Source: JAGQZY01 sp964588335 (lineage in GTDB: Bacteria; Bdellovibrionota; Bdellovibrionia; Bdellovibrionales; JAGQZY01). Taken from it: a DNA stretch of 64,000 nucleotides. The notes beneath the pieces are model-generated. The model made no database searches and was not told the DNA's origin. It saw only the letters and a program-made list of their open reading frames with translations. A program made the translations under genes and the position numbers. Shown here one piece after another: positions 8,069-17,859 of the stretch; the first letter of the stretch is position 1; every line of letters starts with the position of its first letter. The stretch is from assembly GCA_964588335.1 (NCBI GenBank), contig CAZPOV010000016.1:10472-74471 (forward strand). Direction: 5' to 3'.

Positions 8069-8874
8069 GAATTCCCCGCACACAGTGGATAGGTTAAGTG
8101 AAGATGATCGTTGTGAAGAGAGTTGCCTCCCATTTGCGAGGCCTGATGCCCCACGGAGCCTCGGTATTCGCGATCGCCCGGACCACAACTGGTGGGAAGA
8201 GCCTGCTGCCAACAGGCTCTAAAACTGTCATAGAAAATGGCTTGCTCATCTTTGTAATCGCGCAACAGGGTTGAGACTTTAAATCTTTGTCCGTCTTTGT
8301 CGTAAAGATTAAAGTTCACAATATCCCAAGCGCGGGCATAAGCATGATGGCTGAGACTTGACGAGTTTCGCGCATTGCGATCATTATACGTTCCCAAATG
8401 TCTGACGAATACGCGGTGAGGCTCAGGAAGCCCGGCCTCTGCGGCTGACAAATGCACGCAATCAAAAAAGGCATCGTTCAAGCGATCTGCAAAACTGGGA
8501 TGAAAAAAGGCGCGACCACACTGACTGTCACTATTGTAACCGCCCTGCGAGGATTTCCCCGACACACAACCGTCCCAGCGCACGGCTGGACCACGAGCTA
8601 GTTCGAAAAGAGGATCATCAATATGAAAAGTATTTTTTAAGCTCACTTGCACGGGAGGCGGAGTCATTTCATCTTCTGGAAGCGGAACATCCACTTCTTC
8701 TTCATCCTCGGGAGCCTGGAAATCATCGGGAATGTTGACGTCTGCAAAACTAGACTGAGCACCTAAATTGTCCAAATTGGAACTGTAACCTCCGCAGGCT
8801 GCCAGATTGAAAATAAGAAAAACAAGAAGAAAAAATCTTAAGAGCATCAACAATGGATTCGGCACCACAAGCAA
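8065..8874 (-). CDS. lipoprotein with extensin-like / M15-type zinc peptidase domain
   Basis: The lipobox FNLAAC places the lipid anchor at Cys27, followed by a long acidic proline-rich linker (about 45-75). The catalytic part has SHHAYARAWD (H177, D184) and LHNDHLHL (H257 or H259). This is the His/Asp/His zinc pattern of the extensin-like and D-Ala-D-Ala peptidase M15 group, so peptidoglycan peptide cleavage is likely but not proven. Four to six cysteines could form disulfides. A shorter start at Met10 would give an equally good signal peptide. The gene is translationally coupled to the small exported protein downstream. Confidence 0.72.
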   Translation of the reverse strand: MLVVPNPLLMLLRFFLLVFLIFNLAACGGYSSNLDNLGAQSSFADVNIPDDFQAPEDEEEVDVPLPEDEMTPPPVQVSLKNTFHIDDPLFELARGPAVRWDGCVSGKSSQGGYNSDSQCGRAFFHPSFADRLNDAFFDCVHLSAAEAGLPEPHRVFVRHLGTYNDRNARNSSSLSHHAYARAWDIVNFNLYDKDGQRFKVSTLLRDYKDEQAIFYDSFRACWQQALPTSCGPGDREYRGSVGHQASQMGGNSLHNDHLHLTYPLCAGNS

Positions 8875-9117
8875 ATTCTATAGCCCTGGAACTGTGGCAA
8901 CGCCAATCCTGTGGTGAATCTCCCACTGCTTGCTGATGAACCGAATATTTTTTCGCAAAGGTCCAGTTCGTAAAAAAGTGTGACAATTCTTTCGACAATA
9001 GCCAGTGGAGCCAATGGCGTTGGCATTTGTCTCGAATTAAAACAATTAGGGAGGAATATTTCGAACCTCATTAAAACTTGCTATAATAAAGATAAGGTCC
9101 GTAATCTGGGGGGATCA

Positions 9118-10465
9118 TTGGCAAGACGAATGTTTTTAGCAACATTGCTTATTAGCATGGCCGCAGTGGCTTTGGTTTTCCAAAACTGTGCCAATCCTGC
9201 GCCCTATGACACGGGCCAATCTTCAAGTAACAACTCACCGACAACACAACCTGGAGACACAACACCCCGTCTTCTGCGTGGTGAAGACGATGATGACTTC
9301 ACTCCACCCGACCTTTCAAAACCTTTGCATTCTATTGTCCAAGACAGCAGCACCATAGCCGACGAACGCGCCTGGGGGTTGGTACAGACCTCTGATGGGG
9401 GCTTTATCACCGCTGGTCGAGTGAAAGATGATCCGCAAGACAATGTTGGCCTGGATGTTCTTTTCAAAAAATTTGATAAAGATGGTGTTCTTGTTTATTC
9501 ACGACGCATCGGTGATGGATACGAAAACCAATCCTACAAAGCCTTAGAACTTCCCGACACCTATGTTGTGGCCGGACTCACCCGCACCATTGTCGAAGAG
9601 GGAGAGGGGCGCGCTTCCGACGTTCTATTGGTACGGATCAATAAAGATGATGGCGATGTCATCGAAACCTTTCGTTATGGAACGACCGATATCGAAGCTC
9701 TTCACGATTTGATTTATACCCGCGATGCCAACGGCGATGTTTTGGTCGGTGTTGGTTACCATTTGAATCGCAGCAATGGTATCAAAACCGCGTTGGCTGT
9801 GAAGTTTGATACCAGTTTTAACATCNNNNNNNNNNNNNNNNNNNNNNNNNNNNNNNNNNNNNNNNNNNNNNNNNNNNNNNNNNNNNNNNNNNNNNNNNNN
9901 NNNNNNNNNNNNNNNNNNNNNNNNNGACGGCGCGATTCATCGCTTCAATCCGAATCTCACTCACCTCTCCACTCAAATCGTCGGTCGCAACGGCAGCCTT
10001 GAGAGATTTATGGACCTGAACACCCATCCTGACGGCAGCCTGGTTTTAGCCGGTACCTCGAACGCTCGTGGTAATACCGACAATTGGATTGTTAAAGTTC
10101 AGGATCCCACAAAGAACGTTGTTGATTTTTCCCATTTGTATGGAACCAACGCTGGTGACACCAATCAGTTTCACTCCATGGTTATGCGTCGAGACTATGG
10201 CTACGCTTTGATTGTTAACAACAACAATCCACAACGCAATGGAACTCTCAACCCTTCCCTTCTCTTGTTGAATCAGTTTGGTGAGATTCCTTTAGGATGC
10301 AGTCCCAATATCCCCAATCCTCCGATGATGACGGCGGCTCCCAACAACACTTTTGCATGGCAGAACTATCCCATGACCAGTGCCAATGTTCCGTTGGACG
10401 TGCAAGTGATTGATTTCAGCGCCCAGTCTGACGACCCCACCCAAAGCAATCTTTGCGTCAATTAA
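9118..10465 (+). CDS. lipoprotein with beta-propeller-like repeats, interrupted by the scaffold gap
   Basis: The frame before the N run and the frame after it differ by one base, yet both read as the same kind of protein. This is one gene with an unknown number of missing bases. The N-terminus (MFLATLLISMAAVALVF, then FQNC) is a lipoprotein-like signal with a non-classical lipobox. The body has units such as WGLVQTSDGGFITAGR and WIVKVQDP, typical of delta-60/SBBP-like propellers. A GGGGGG at 9108-9113 supports TTG at 9118; ATG at 9130 is the alternative. A TATAAT at 9082-9087 may be its -10. The stop overlaps the convergent FMN protein by 8 bases. Function is unknown; a cell-surface role is inferred. 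Confidence 0.65.
9826..9925. other. assembly gap of 100 N
   Basis: Exactly 100 N stand between two scaffolded contigs. The true length is unknown; the reading frame on the two sides shows that it is not a multiple that keeps frame at 100. Confidence 0.99.
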
Positions 10466-11963
10466 GGGGATTATTAAAAATTTGAGCGTAGGTTTTGTAG
10501 CTTCCGTCGCCTTGGCGCTGATAGATATCGGACATTTGAATATCTTTTGGATATTGACGTCCCATGGCTCCGATCAACGCCCGCGCCACTTTGATGGTTT
10601 CTCGGTGATAGCTGGCGACTCGATGAGATTTGTATTTCACATCCAAGCCCGCCATCAAACCAGGATCGTTGGTGGTGATTCCCACCGGGCAATGGTTGGT
10701 ATGACAACGCAAGGCCTGAATACACCCCAACGCCAGCATCATGCCACGAGCACTGTTCACCATATCGGCTCCTAAGGCAAAATTTCGGATCATGTGAAAG
10801 GCTGTCAGTGATTTACCAGCCGCAATCACTTTGACTTGGCCCCGTAAATTATGTTGAGACACCAAAGTCGAAACCGCTAACAAACCATCGCGAAGAGGCA
10901 TACCCACAGCATTGGTGAATTCCAATGGTGCGGCTCCGGTGCCACCCTCGGCGCCATCGACAGTGATGAAATCAGGAATGATGCCCGTCTTGTCCATTTG
11001 TTTAAAAACTTCGGCAATTTCTTTTTTATCACCGACGCAAAGTTTGAAGCCAACCGGTTTACCGCCACAAAGTTCACGCAAACGTTGCAAAAATTGCAAC
11101 AGACCGGCGGCGTCTTTAAATTCAGTGTGCCCCGCCGGAGAGATAACGTCTTTACCCTGAGGAACGCCTCGGATTTCAGCGATCTCTGCTGTCACTTTCG
11201 CCGCTGGCAGCATTCCACCCTTGCCGGGTTTGGCCCCTTGCGAGAGCTTCAGCTCAACCATTTTGACGGCGTCTTGTGAGGCCTTTTTTTGAAAAAGATC
11301 CGCATCAAAGCCTCCCTTCTCGGTTCGACAACCAAAATACCCGGTACCAATTTGCCAAACCAAATCACCGCCTTTGAGGTGATAAGGTGAAATTCCACCT
11401 TCGCCCGTGTTGTGATAAAAATTTCCTTCGGCCGCCCCCAAATTCAAAGCCTCAACGGCATTTTTGCTCAGAGAGCCATAGCTCATTGCCGAAATATTTA
11501 AGATCGAGGCATTGTAGGGCTGCTTGCATTGTTCGGATCCGACAATCACGCGATCCGAGTCTTCAACCGATTCCACTGGAAACATGGAATGGCAAATCCA
11601 ATCCTGCCCCTCTTCATAAAGATCATCCTGAGTTCCAAAGGGAACAACTTGAGCTTCGTTTTTAGCGCGCTGATAGACCACCGACCGATCATTGCGGTCA
11701 ATGGGCCGACCATCGGTGTTGGATTCGACAAAGTACTGTTGGATTTCTGGGCGAATGGCTTCAAACATGTATCGAAAATTTCCAATCAACGGAAAATTTC
11801 GCCGAACCGCGTGTTTGGTTTGTAAAATGTCATTGAACCCAATAACGATAAGGATAGCCACCACAATCGCCACACCCATGGGAACATGAGCAAGGTTATA
11901 ATACTCAAGGCCAAGAAGGCCGGCCACCACGACAATTGAAACCAAATAGAAAACTTTTCTCAC
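10458..11963 (-). CDS. FMN-binding glutamate synthase family protein
   Basis: The 501-residue protein starts with about two hydrophobic segments (residues 4-45), so it is probably anchored in the inner membrane. The rest matches the FMN/GltS central domain: NISAMSYGSLS, GEGGIS, KPGKGGMLPAAKV, DGAEGGTGAAP. The cysteine cluster CIQALRCHTNHCPVGI fits the 3Fe-4S site of GltB. The glutaminase domain of true GltB is absent, as in the archaeal-type standalone family, so the physiological substrate is open. The start is GTG at 11963 with GAGG upstream. The gene is monocistronic and convergent with the gapped lipoprotein gene. Confidence 0.88.
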   Translation of the reverse strand: MRKVFYLVSIVVVAGLLGLEYYNLAHVPMGVAIVVAILIVIGFNDILQTKHAVRRNFPLIGNFRYMFEAIRPEIQQYFVESNTDGRPIDRNDRSVVYQRAKNEAQVVPFGTQDDLYEEGQDWICHSMFPVESVEDSDRVIVGSEQCKQPYNASILNISAMSYGSLSKNAVEALNLGAAEGNFYHNTGEGGISPYHLKGGDLVWQIGTGYFGCRTEKGGFDADLFQKKASQDAVKMVELKLSQGAKPGKGGMLPAAKVTAEIAEIRGVPQGKDVISPAGHTEFKDAAGLLQFLQRLRELCGGKPVGFKLCVGDKKEIAEVFKQMDKTGIIPDFITVDGAEGGTGAAPLEFTNAVGMPLRDGLLAVSTLVSQHNLRGQVKVIAAGKSLTAFHMIRNFALGADMVNSARGMMLALGCIQALRCHTNHCPVGITTNDPGLMAGLDVKYKSHRVASYHRETIKVARALIGAMGRQYPKDIQMSDIYQRQGDGSYKTYAQIFNNPLN

Positions 11964-12058
11964 GCCAACCTCTTCGAAAGTGCTGTTACACTGCTATTTT
12001 CTCTGATAAATAAGACGCAGACTATCTCGCAGTGCAATAGGTTTCAAGCAGGTGACGT

Positions 12059-12979
12059 GTGATTTTTTGGGACAATTTAAGCGATCGACACAAAGGTTTG
12101 ATGGCGGCCTGCACCACAGCCGCAACATGGTCTCTGCTCGCCATTTTTCTTAAAATTGCCCTGAAGCACTCCGATTCTTACAGCATTGTCTGGTATCGGA
12201 TGACGGTTTCAGCCTTGGCTCTTTTTATTTGGTTTGTTTACAGCCAGCAAAAAGCCAAGCTGATGGTTTTCAAAAGCCGTGATATCCGTTTGCTGATTGC
12301 CTCTCTTTGCCTCGGGTTTAACTATTTGGGATTTATGCAGGGAATTCATTATTCGAGCCCCGCTACCGCCCAGATTTTTATTCAGTTAGGCCCCTTGCTA
12401 TTGGCTTTGGCCGGACTTTTTGTTTTTAAAGAAAAACTTTCAAAGTCCCAGAGGCTGGGACTTGTCGCCTGTGTTTTTGGCTTTTCCCTGTTTTTTAGCG
12501 ATCGTGTCGGCCACCCGGCGCGCACCGACACCTTCTATTGGGGATTGGCTTGGGTGATCGGCGGCGCTATCACGTGGGCCGTGTTTGCCAGCCTTTTAAA
12601 AATTCTTTTGGGAAAATGGACCAGCAATCAGGTGAATATCTATGTCTACACAGTGGTGAGCCTTCTTTACATCCCCCTGGTCCATTGGCAAAGCTTGGCC
12701 GAAACCTCTTTGATCATCCATCTCCTGTTTGTGTTTTTAGGAATGAATACGATTTTAGCTTACGGCAGCCTGTCCGTGGCCCTTCGCTATCTGCCCGCCA
12801 CTCAGGTGAGTCCGATTTTAACCATGAATCCCTTGGTCACCTTGGCCATCATCGCTTTTATGGAATGGATGCAATGGACCATTATTCCTGCCGATCCGAT
12901 CGGCTGGGTCGGATATCTGGGGGCGATTGTGGCCATTTTTGGTATTCGCTTTGTGTTAGCGAAAAAGCCCAAGACCTAG
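12059..12979 (+). CDS. EamA/DMT family transporter
   Basis: This 306-residue protein has about ten membrane segments in two EamA repeats, the architecture of drug/metabolite exporters. In the first repeat SLCLGFNYLGFMQGIHYSSPATAQ is characteristic; in the second, LSVALRYLPATQVSPILTMNPLVTL. The substrate cannot be predicted. The start is GTG at 12059, with AGGTGA just upstream. The lytic transglycosylase follows in the same direction after 73 bases, so co-transcription is possible but not required. Confidence 0.88.
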   Translation: MIFWDNLSDRHKGLMAACTTAATWSLLAIFLKIALKHSDSYSIVWYRMTVSALALFIWFVYSQQKAKLMVFKSRDIRLLIASLCLGFNYLGFMQGIHYSSPATAQIFIQLGPLLLALAGLFVFKEKLSKSQRLGLVACVFGFSLFFSDRVGHPARTDTFYWGLAWVIGGAITWAVFASLLKILLGKWTSNQVNIYVYTVVSLLYIPLVHWQSLAETSLIIHLLFVFLGMNTILAYGSLSVALRYLPATQVSPILTMNPLVTLAIIAFMEWMQWTIIPADPIGWVGYLGAIVAIFGIRFVLAKKPKT

Positions 12980-13052
12980 GTCCAGCATCACAAACAGCGA
13001 AAGGCTTGTGTCAGACTTTGACCTTAGCCATGTTTACTTCGACAATATCAAA

Positions 13053-15092
13053 ATGATTATACGTTTCTCTCTCCTCTTTTTATTCGTAACTTCCTCAATG
13101 GCGGCGGTTTCCTCACAGGTCAGCCTTCCAAAACCCGGGAAGATTGATAAATACCGTCAGGCCATGCGGCACCCGCGGCAAAAAGAAAATTGCCTACAGC
13201 TGCAAACCTTGGCCAACGATCGCCAATTCAGCCTCCATGAATTGGCAGCCATCCGACATGCCGAGTACTGTGAAACAAACACTCAGTGGTTGGGACTTTC
13301 AAAAAAAATTAGCAATCCCATTCTGCGCCCATTTTTACACAAAGCCCACTTTCGCCAAGCCTTTGTTAAAAAAGATTATACTGAGGCCTATCGAGTTTAC
13401 GATCGCAATAAAAGTGTAATTGAAATCGATGACAAAGACTTTGACGAGATGGCGGTCGAGGCCCTGAAAGGACGTTTGAATAAAAAAGAAAAGGCCAGCC
13501 TCAGAAGCCAACTTTATAAGCGTTCGCCGCGCTTTCTTCCCAACCCGAAAAAAAGTGAGTTCCGGGACGTGGCCCGCGATTTCCGCAACAATCGTGAATT
13601 TGAGAAGGCTCTTTTTTACTACCGTCGTGTCCTTAATGATCCCGCACAAAGCCTGACCGATCGCTGGAAAGCCTTTCGTGGCGCACGAATCACCTACAAA
13701 CTTGAGCGCTGGGCGCGCATGAAAAAGTACATTAAAGCCAGTCAACAATGGGCCAATTTTCTGCGCAGTAAATACAAAAGATCCGCTCATCTGACAAAAT
13801 TGCACCACGACGCCAATATTGAATACATTCGCACATTGTGGACCGAAAAAGGACAGGCCCAAGCGCGTCCTCCCTTATTGCAGCTGGAAAAAGAGTTAAA
13901 AGGTCGATACTCCTTGCAAATGGTTTACTGGCTGAAAGGTCGCATGGCTGAGGAGCGCAAAGAGTACGGGCAAGCGATTGATTGGTTGGCCAAAGCCTCT
14001 GACGAAAGACCCATCACCTTGCGTGACCGTGACCGAGTCCTTTGGTTTTTAGCTTGGAACCAAAGACGCCAGGGACGTTTTGAAGAGTCACAAAAAGCTT
14101 TACAAAAATTGAAGAAAAGTGAAGATCTCACATTCTTTGCGAAAACCAAATATCTTTACTGGCAGGCTGAGAACTTAGAATCCATGGGAAAGAAACAAGA
14201 AGCCGAAGGAGCATTCACTCGCTTGGCCGATTTAGACCCCTATGGTTACTATGGGGCACTGGCGTTTAGAAAATTGAAGGTGCCCTTCCCCAAGCCCCCC
14301 AAGCCCAACATGGATGAGAGTGAAATGATCAGTTTGGTCGATAAGGACCAGCGACAGTTCTTCACCGACTTGGTAAAGGCCCATGAGTATGAAATTTCAG
14401 AGGCGATCGCACAAAAAATCAAACATAAAAACAGCTGGTCGACGGACTGGTGGGTGCGCTACTTGAACCTTTTACAGAAAGCGGGTGCCTTTCGTGAGTT
14501 TTTTGTGCGCTACCACAGTCTTCCTCCAAAAAAGCAATTGGCGGTCATGGAGGATCACCCGTATCTGCTATTCCCACAGCCTTACCGAGACGAAGTCGTA
14601 GAGTCGGCAAAGATGGCCCAGGTTTCTCCGTCTCTGATATATTCAATTATGAAGCAGGAGTCAGGATTTGATGTAAAGGCGCGCAGTCACGCCGATGCCT
14701 TTGGACTGCTACAACTGATTCCTCAGAACGCTAAAAAAGCCGCCGAAAGAATGCCGAGCGTGGACTACGAGAATCCTCATGACTTGTTTCGTCCGGATGT
14801 GGTCATTCCCTTGGGAGCGAACAGCCTGAATCACCTATTTCAGAAATTCAACAGCAACTTTATTTTATCGGTGGCCTCCTACAACGCCTCCGAACATGCG
14901 GTTCGTGGTTGGATAAAGAGTCGATTCCACGGCGATCCGATCACTTTCATTGAGGACATCCCTTACGAAGAAACCAAGGGCTATGTGAAACTGGTGATGC
15001 GCAATTATATCACTTACAATCGCTTCGAAGAAAAAGAAGGTCCCTTTCATTTTCCAGAAGTTTGTTTACAAGGATTGGATCGCTTCAACTAG
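13053..15092 (+). CDS. soluble lytic murein transglycosylase-like protein (SLT domain)
   Basis: A signal peptide (MIIRFSLLFLFVTSSMAA) begins at the ATG at 13053. The earlier GTG at 13008 has a closer ribosome binding site but would add 15 residues before the signal. The long middle part is helical and resembles the superhelical U-domain of Slt70. The C-terminal SLT domain shows IMKQESGFDVKARSHADAFG with the catalytic glutamate at about residue 536, followed by GLLQLIPQ and SVASYNASEHAVRGW. It should cleave MurNAc-GlcNAc bonds in the periplasm and release anhydro-muropeptides. About 680 residues is close to the length of Slt70. The domain call is secure; the exact start is not. Confidence 0.88.
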   Translation: MIIRFSLLFLFVTSSMAAVSSQVSLPKPGKIDKYRQAMRHPRQKENCLQLQTLANDRQFSLHELAAIRHAEYCETNTQWLGLSKKISNPILRPFLHKAHFRQAFVKKDYTEAYRVYDRNKSVIEIDDKDFDEMAVEALKGRLNKKEKASLRSQLYKRSPRFLPNPKKSEFRDVARDFRNNREFEKALFYYRRVLNDPAQSLTDRWKAFRGARITYKLERWARMKKYIKASQQWANFLRSKYKRSAHLTKLHHDANIEYIRTLWTEKGQAQARPPLLQLEKELKGRYSLQMVYWLKGRMAEERKEYGQAIDWLAKASDERPITLRDRDRVLWFLAWNQRRQGRFEESQKALQKLKKSEDLTFFAKTKYLYWQAENLESMGKKQEAEGAFTRLADLDPYGYYGALAFRKLKVPFPKPPKPNMDESEMISLVDKDQRQFFTDLVKAHEYEISEAIAQKIKHKNSWSTDWWVRYLNLLQKAGAFREFFVRYHSLPPKKQLAVMEDHPYLLFPQPYRDEVVESAKMAQVSPSLIYSIMKQESGFDVKARSHADAFGLLQLIPQNAKKAAERMPSVDYENPHDLFRPDVVIPLGANSLNHLFQKFNSNFILSVASYNASEHAVRGWIKSRFHGDPITFIEDIPYEETKGYVKLVMRNYITYNRFEEKEGPFHFPEVCLQGLDRFN

Positions 15093-15120
15093 TTGACATG
15101 CGATCCTATTCCAGTATGTT
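15093..15120 (+). promoter_or_regulatory. sigma-70-type promoter for marC
   Basis: TTGACA (15093-15098), a 16-base spacer, then TATGTT (15115-15120). It lies directly after the transglycosylase stop and 22 bases before the marC start. Confidence 0.65.
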
Positions 15121-15142
15121 TGGCCCTTTCTGGAGGTGACCG

Positions 15143-15796
15143 TTGAGCGAGTGGACAAGCTATGCATTGGGTGTTTTTATGGCGTTTTTTGCCGTCATGA
15201 ACCCAATTGCCAACACCCCTTTATTTTTAGCTCTAACTTCGAATAGCAACACAATTTCCCGTAAACGAATCGCTCGTAATTCAGTCATTGTCGCGTTCTT
15301 GATTACGGCTTTGTTTTGCCTAGCGGGACAAAAAATCTTTCTGGTTTTTGGAATCACGCTGCCGGCATTTAAAATCACCGGTGGGATTTTGATTATGATG
15401 ATCGGTTTTGAAGCCTTAAAAGGGCAGCAGTCAAAAGTCAGCGTGCCCAACTTAGCCGCTGCCGAAGATTCTGCCAGCAGTGATTTGAATGTGGCGGTCA
15501 GCCCTCTGGGTATTCCTCTTTTGGCTGGCCCCGGAACCATCACCACAGCTGTGAATTTTGTGTCCGATGGCAGTCCCGCCAAAACATTGATCACTATTGT
15601 TATGTTTGCCTTTCTTTGCTTTATTACTTACGTCTGCTTTATTTTCAGTCGCGAGATTAAAAAGTATCTTGGCCAAGTGGGAATCAACGTTGTTGTCCGT
15701 TTGATGGGTCTGATTCTCGCCGTCGTCGGTGTCGAGATGCTCACCACTGGAATAAAGGCCGTGTTTCCGTTTCTCAATTCGACATTGGGGTCTTAG
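15143..15796 (+). CDS. MarC family integral membrane protein
   Basis: The 217-residue protein has about six membrane segments and the MarC/YhgN features FFAVMNPIANTPLFLALT near the start, ITGGILIMMIGFEAL in the middle and SPLGIPLLAGPGTITTAV. MarC proteins sit in the inner membrane; their transport role remains unclear, and the old link to multiple antibiotic resistance is not supported. The start is TTG at 15143, decided by a strong GGAGGTGA at 15132-15139. It has its own promoter just upstream. Confidence 0.9.
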   Translation: MSEWTSYALGVFMAFFAVMNPIANTPLFLALTSNSNTISRKRIARNSVIVAFLITALFCLAGQKIFLVFGITLPAFKITGGILIMMIGFEALKGQQSKVSVPNLAAAEDSASSDLNVAVSPLGIPLLAGPGTITTAVNFVSDGSPAKTLITIVMFAFLCFITYVCFIFSREIKKYLGQVGINVVVRLMGLILAVVGVEMLTTGIKAVFPFLNSTLGS

Positions 15797-15869
15797 AACT
15801 GACACTGATGGGCTCTGATTCGACAGTGTCTCATAATGAGACCTCGGTCATTTCAATAAGTTAAAAAAA

Positions 15870-15899
15870 TTGAGAATGGCCCCGTATTTGCTGTATTAT
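15870..15899 (+). promoter_or_regulatory. candidate sigma-70 promoter of the S8 protease gene
   Basis: TTGAGA (15870-15875), 18 bases, TATTAT (15894-15899). The start codon follows 20 bases later with a GAGGGGG ribosome binding site. Confidence 0.5.
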
Positions 15900-15919
15900 G
15901 ACAGTAGCGAGGGGGCGAC

Positions 15920-17215
15920 ATGATCCTACGAGTGATTCTAACAGTTGTAAGCCTAAGTCTGGTAGCTGCGGTCTTTTTTGATCGACCCCTCCCCTTTTCT
16001 CGTAACAGTGCCACTGACGGCAGCCGCTCCGAAGGGGCTGTGCGCGAGCAAAACTTGGGTGTTTTCAAAATGAACGTCAAAGTTCCTAAAAAGAATTCCG
16101 TCATTATGAATGATCCCGCGATCCATAAAAAATGGGGCTTAGAAAAATCCAATGCTTTAGACGCCTGGCAACTGACCACAGGAAGTCGCGACATCATCGT
16201 CGCCATTGTTGATACCGGAATCGACGTCAACCACCCTGACATTAAAAACAACCTTTGGAAAAACCCCGGCGAAACTGGCAAAGACAAAAATGGTAAAGAC
16301 AAAGCCACCAATGGCATTGATGACGACAACAACGGTTACGTCGACGATGTTCATGGTTGGAACTTTGTCAGTGGCAATCACAATCTTAAAGACAATCATG
16401 GCCACGGCACCCACATCGCCGGTATCGTTGGAGCTGAAGGTGGCAACAATTACGGCGTGACCGGTGTCGCTCCCAAAGTCAGCCTGATGATTTTAAAATA
16501 CTTTGATCCACAATCGGCCAGCAACAACTTAGTGAATACAATCAAGGCTTTCGACTACGCTGTGAAAATGAACGCCCACATTATCAATTATTCTGGTGGC
16601 GGACTGGAGTTTTCTAAACCGGAATATGCCTCCGTGAAACGAGCTGAACAAAAAGGAATTCTTTTCGTTGCTGCCGCCGGTAACGAGCGCACCAACTCGG
16701 ATTTCAACAAATACTACCCGGCCGACTATGACCTCGACAATATTATTTCAGTCACAGCCCTCAACCCCACGTTGCGTGTTCTTAGCTCTTCGAATTATGG
16801 TGTGAACACAGTGGATATCGCAGCTCCGGGCGAAAATATCTATTCGACTCTTCCCGATAGTCGTTTTGGACCGATGACTGGAACATCACAGGCCACCGCC
16901 TTTGTCAGTGGCGTTGCGGCGTTGTTGATGGCACACAACCGAGACTTTGACGCCAAGGCGGTTCGAAAATACATTCTGCGCACCGGCGACAATCTGGAGT
17001 GGTTGAAGTCAAAAACTCGCACCTCTCGCAAGCTCAATGTCTATCGCGCTCTAACAATGTTGGATCAGGGTGTGGGTGCTACAGGAGTTGTCGCCGGCAA
17101 CACTGGAAATTCCGACGCCAATGTTTTTGCTTCGCCCAGCGACGAGGGCAAAAAAGAAACTCTCAAAGGCTTTGGTAACTCCTTAATCCGAGCCATGGAA
17201 AATAAGAAGCAATAA
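15920..17215 (+). CDS. exported subtilisin-family (S8) serine protease
   Basis: The 431-residue protein has an N-terminal hydrophobic segment (signal peptide or anchor) and a short pro-region. The catalytic domain carries DTGID (D98), HGHGTHIAG (H162), AAAGN (oxyanion N255) and GTSQATAFVSG (S323), so the triad is complete. The insertion GIDDDNNGYVDDVHGWNF is a calcium-binding loop shared with the protease at 24685-26745. A low-complexity Gly/Ser tail follows the domain. It probably acts outside the inner membrane as a broad endoprotease; the target is unknown. It is monocistronic with its own promoter. Confidence 0.92.
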   Translation: MILRVILTVVSLSLVAAVFFDRPLPFSRNSATDGSRSEGAVREQNLGVFKMNVKVPKKNSVIMNDPAIHKKWGLEKSNALDAWQLTTGSRDIIVAIVDTGIDVNHPDIKNNLWKNPGETGKDKNGKDKATNGIDDDNNGYVDDVHGWNFVSGNHNLKDNHGHGTHIAGIVGAEGGNNYGVTGVAPKVSLMILKYFDPQSASNNLVNTIKAFDYAVKMNAHIINYSGGGLEFSKPEYASVKRAEQKGILFVAAAGNERTNSDFNKYYPADYDLDNIISVTALNPTLRVLSSSNYGVNTVDIAAPGENIYSTLPDSRFGPMTGTSQATAFVSGVAALLMAHNRDFDAKAVRKYILRTGDNLEWLKSKTRTSRKLNVYRALTMLDQGVGATGVVAGNTGNSDANVFASPSDEGKKETLKGFGNSLIRAMENKKQ

Positions 17216-17370
17216 GGCGGCTTCATCACAACGTCGGACCGCTCAATGAGCTATTATAATTTGATCAATAACTCCTAGTTAAATTATCCAAACACCTTAA
17301 AGTTCAATACGGGCAAAGTTTACAAGCCATTGTCGAGTCGCATGTGTACCGTCCTGGAACACCCCCCTTT

Positions 17371-17398
17371 TTGACACGCTTCCGCGTTAACCTAGTAA
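17371..17398 (+). promoter_or_regulatory. candidate promoter of the small duplicated exported protein
   Basis: TTGACA (17371-17376) and TAGTAA (17393-17398) are separated by 16 bases. The -10 is weak, but the -35 is perfect and the gene starts 26 bases downstream. Confidence 0.5.
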
Positions 17399-17423
17399 AG
17401 AAGCATCCAATAGAGGGGGAATT

Positions 17424-17849
17424 ATGCTTAAAAATTTTGGTTTTCTAATCGTCAGTATCGGAATTATTTTCAGCAGCTCACAGGCTTTCGCTCGATCACC
17501 CAAACCAGGTTCTTCAAAAGGTGGTTTGTACGAAGGATACATGAGCAACGGCGGCAAGTGGCAAAAGTTTATCACCACCAAGAACATTTCTTTGGAAGAG
17601 GCGTACAAGAACTGTCGAATCAATGCTGACAACAATCCATCAAAAGGTATTTTGTGTAAATACAACGGATTTCATATTTATGGATTAGCAAAGCAAGGAA
17701 TCTATCGCATCAACATCAATGGCCGTACTTATAAAGTAGCGAAGATGTCTAAAGGGCACGCCTACAATCACTGCAAAAGCATTAGCAAATACCGTTCATT
17801 GAAGGTGATGTGCACCCTGAACGGTAAGCTTCTTTACACCAACCAGTAA
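17424..17849 (+). CDS. small exported protein with an internal duplication
   Basis: The 141-residue product has a signal peptide (about 1-24) and a basic mature part. Two halves resemble each other: AYKNCRINADNNPSKGILCKYNG and AYNHCKSISKYRSLKVMCTLNG. Each has a Cys...Cys-x-(Y/L)-NG pattern, so two small disulfide-bonded domains are likely. No family is recognised. The GAGGGGG before the ATG is a strong ribosome binding site, which together with the perfect -35 suggests high expression. The gene is convergent with the LysM transglycosylase, only 10 bases away. Confidence 0.7.
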   Translation: MLKNFGFLIVSIGIIFSSSQAFARSPKPGSSKGGLYEGYMSNGGKWQKFITTKNISLEEAYKNCRINADNNPSKGILCKYNGFHIYGLAKQGIYRININGRTYKVAKMSKGHAYNHCKSISKYRSLKVMCTLNGKLLYTNQ

Positions 17850-17859
17850 CGATCGATTG

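Noticed and set aside
15853..16332. Minus-strand open frame of 159 residues across the S8 protease start
   Set aside because: It mirrors the protease coding strand and has no independent support.
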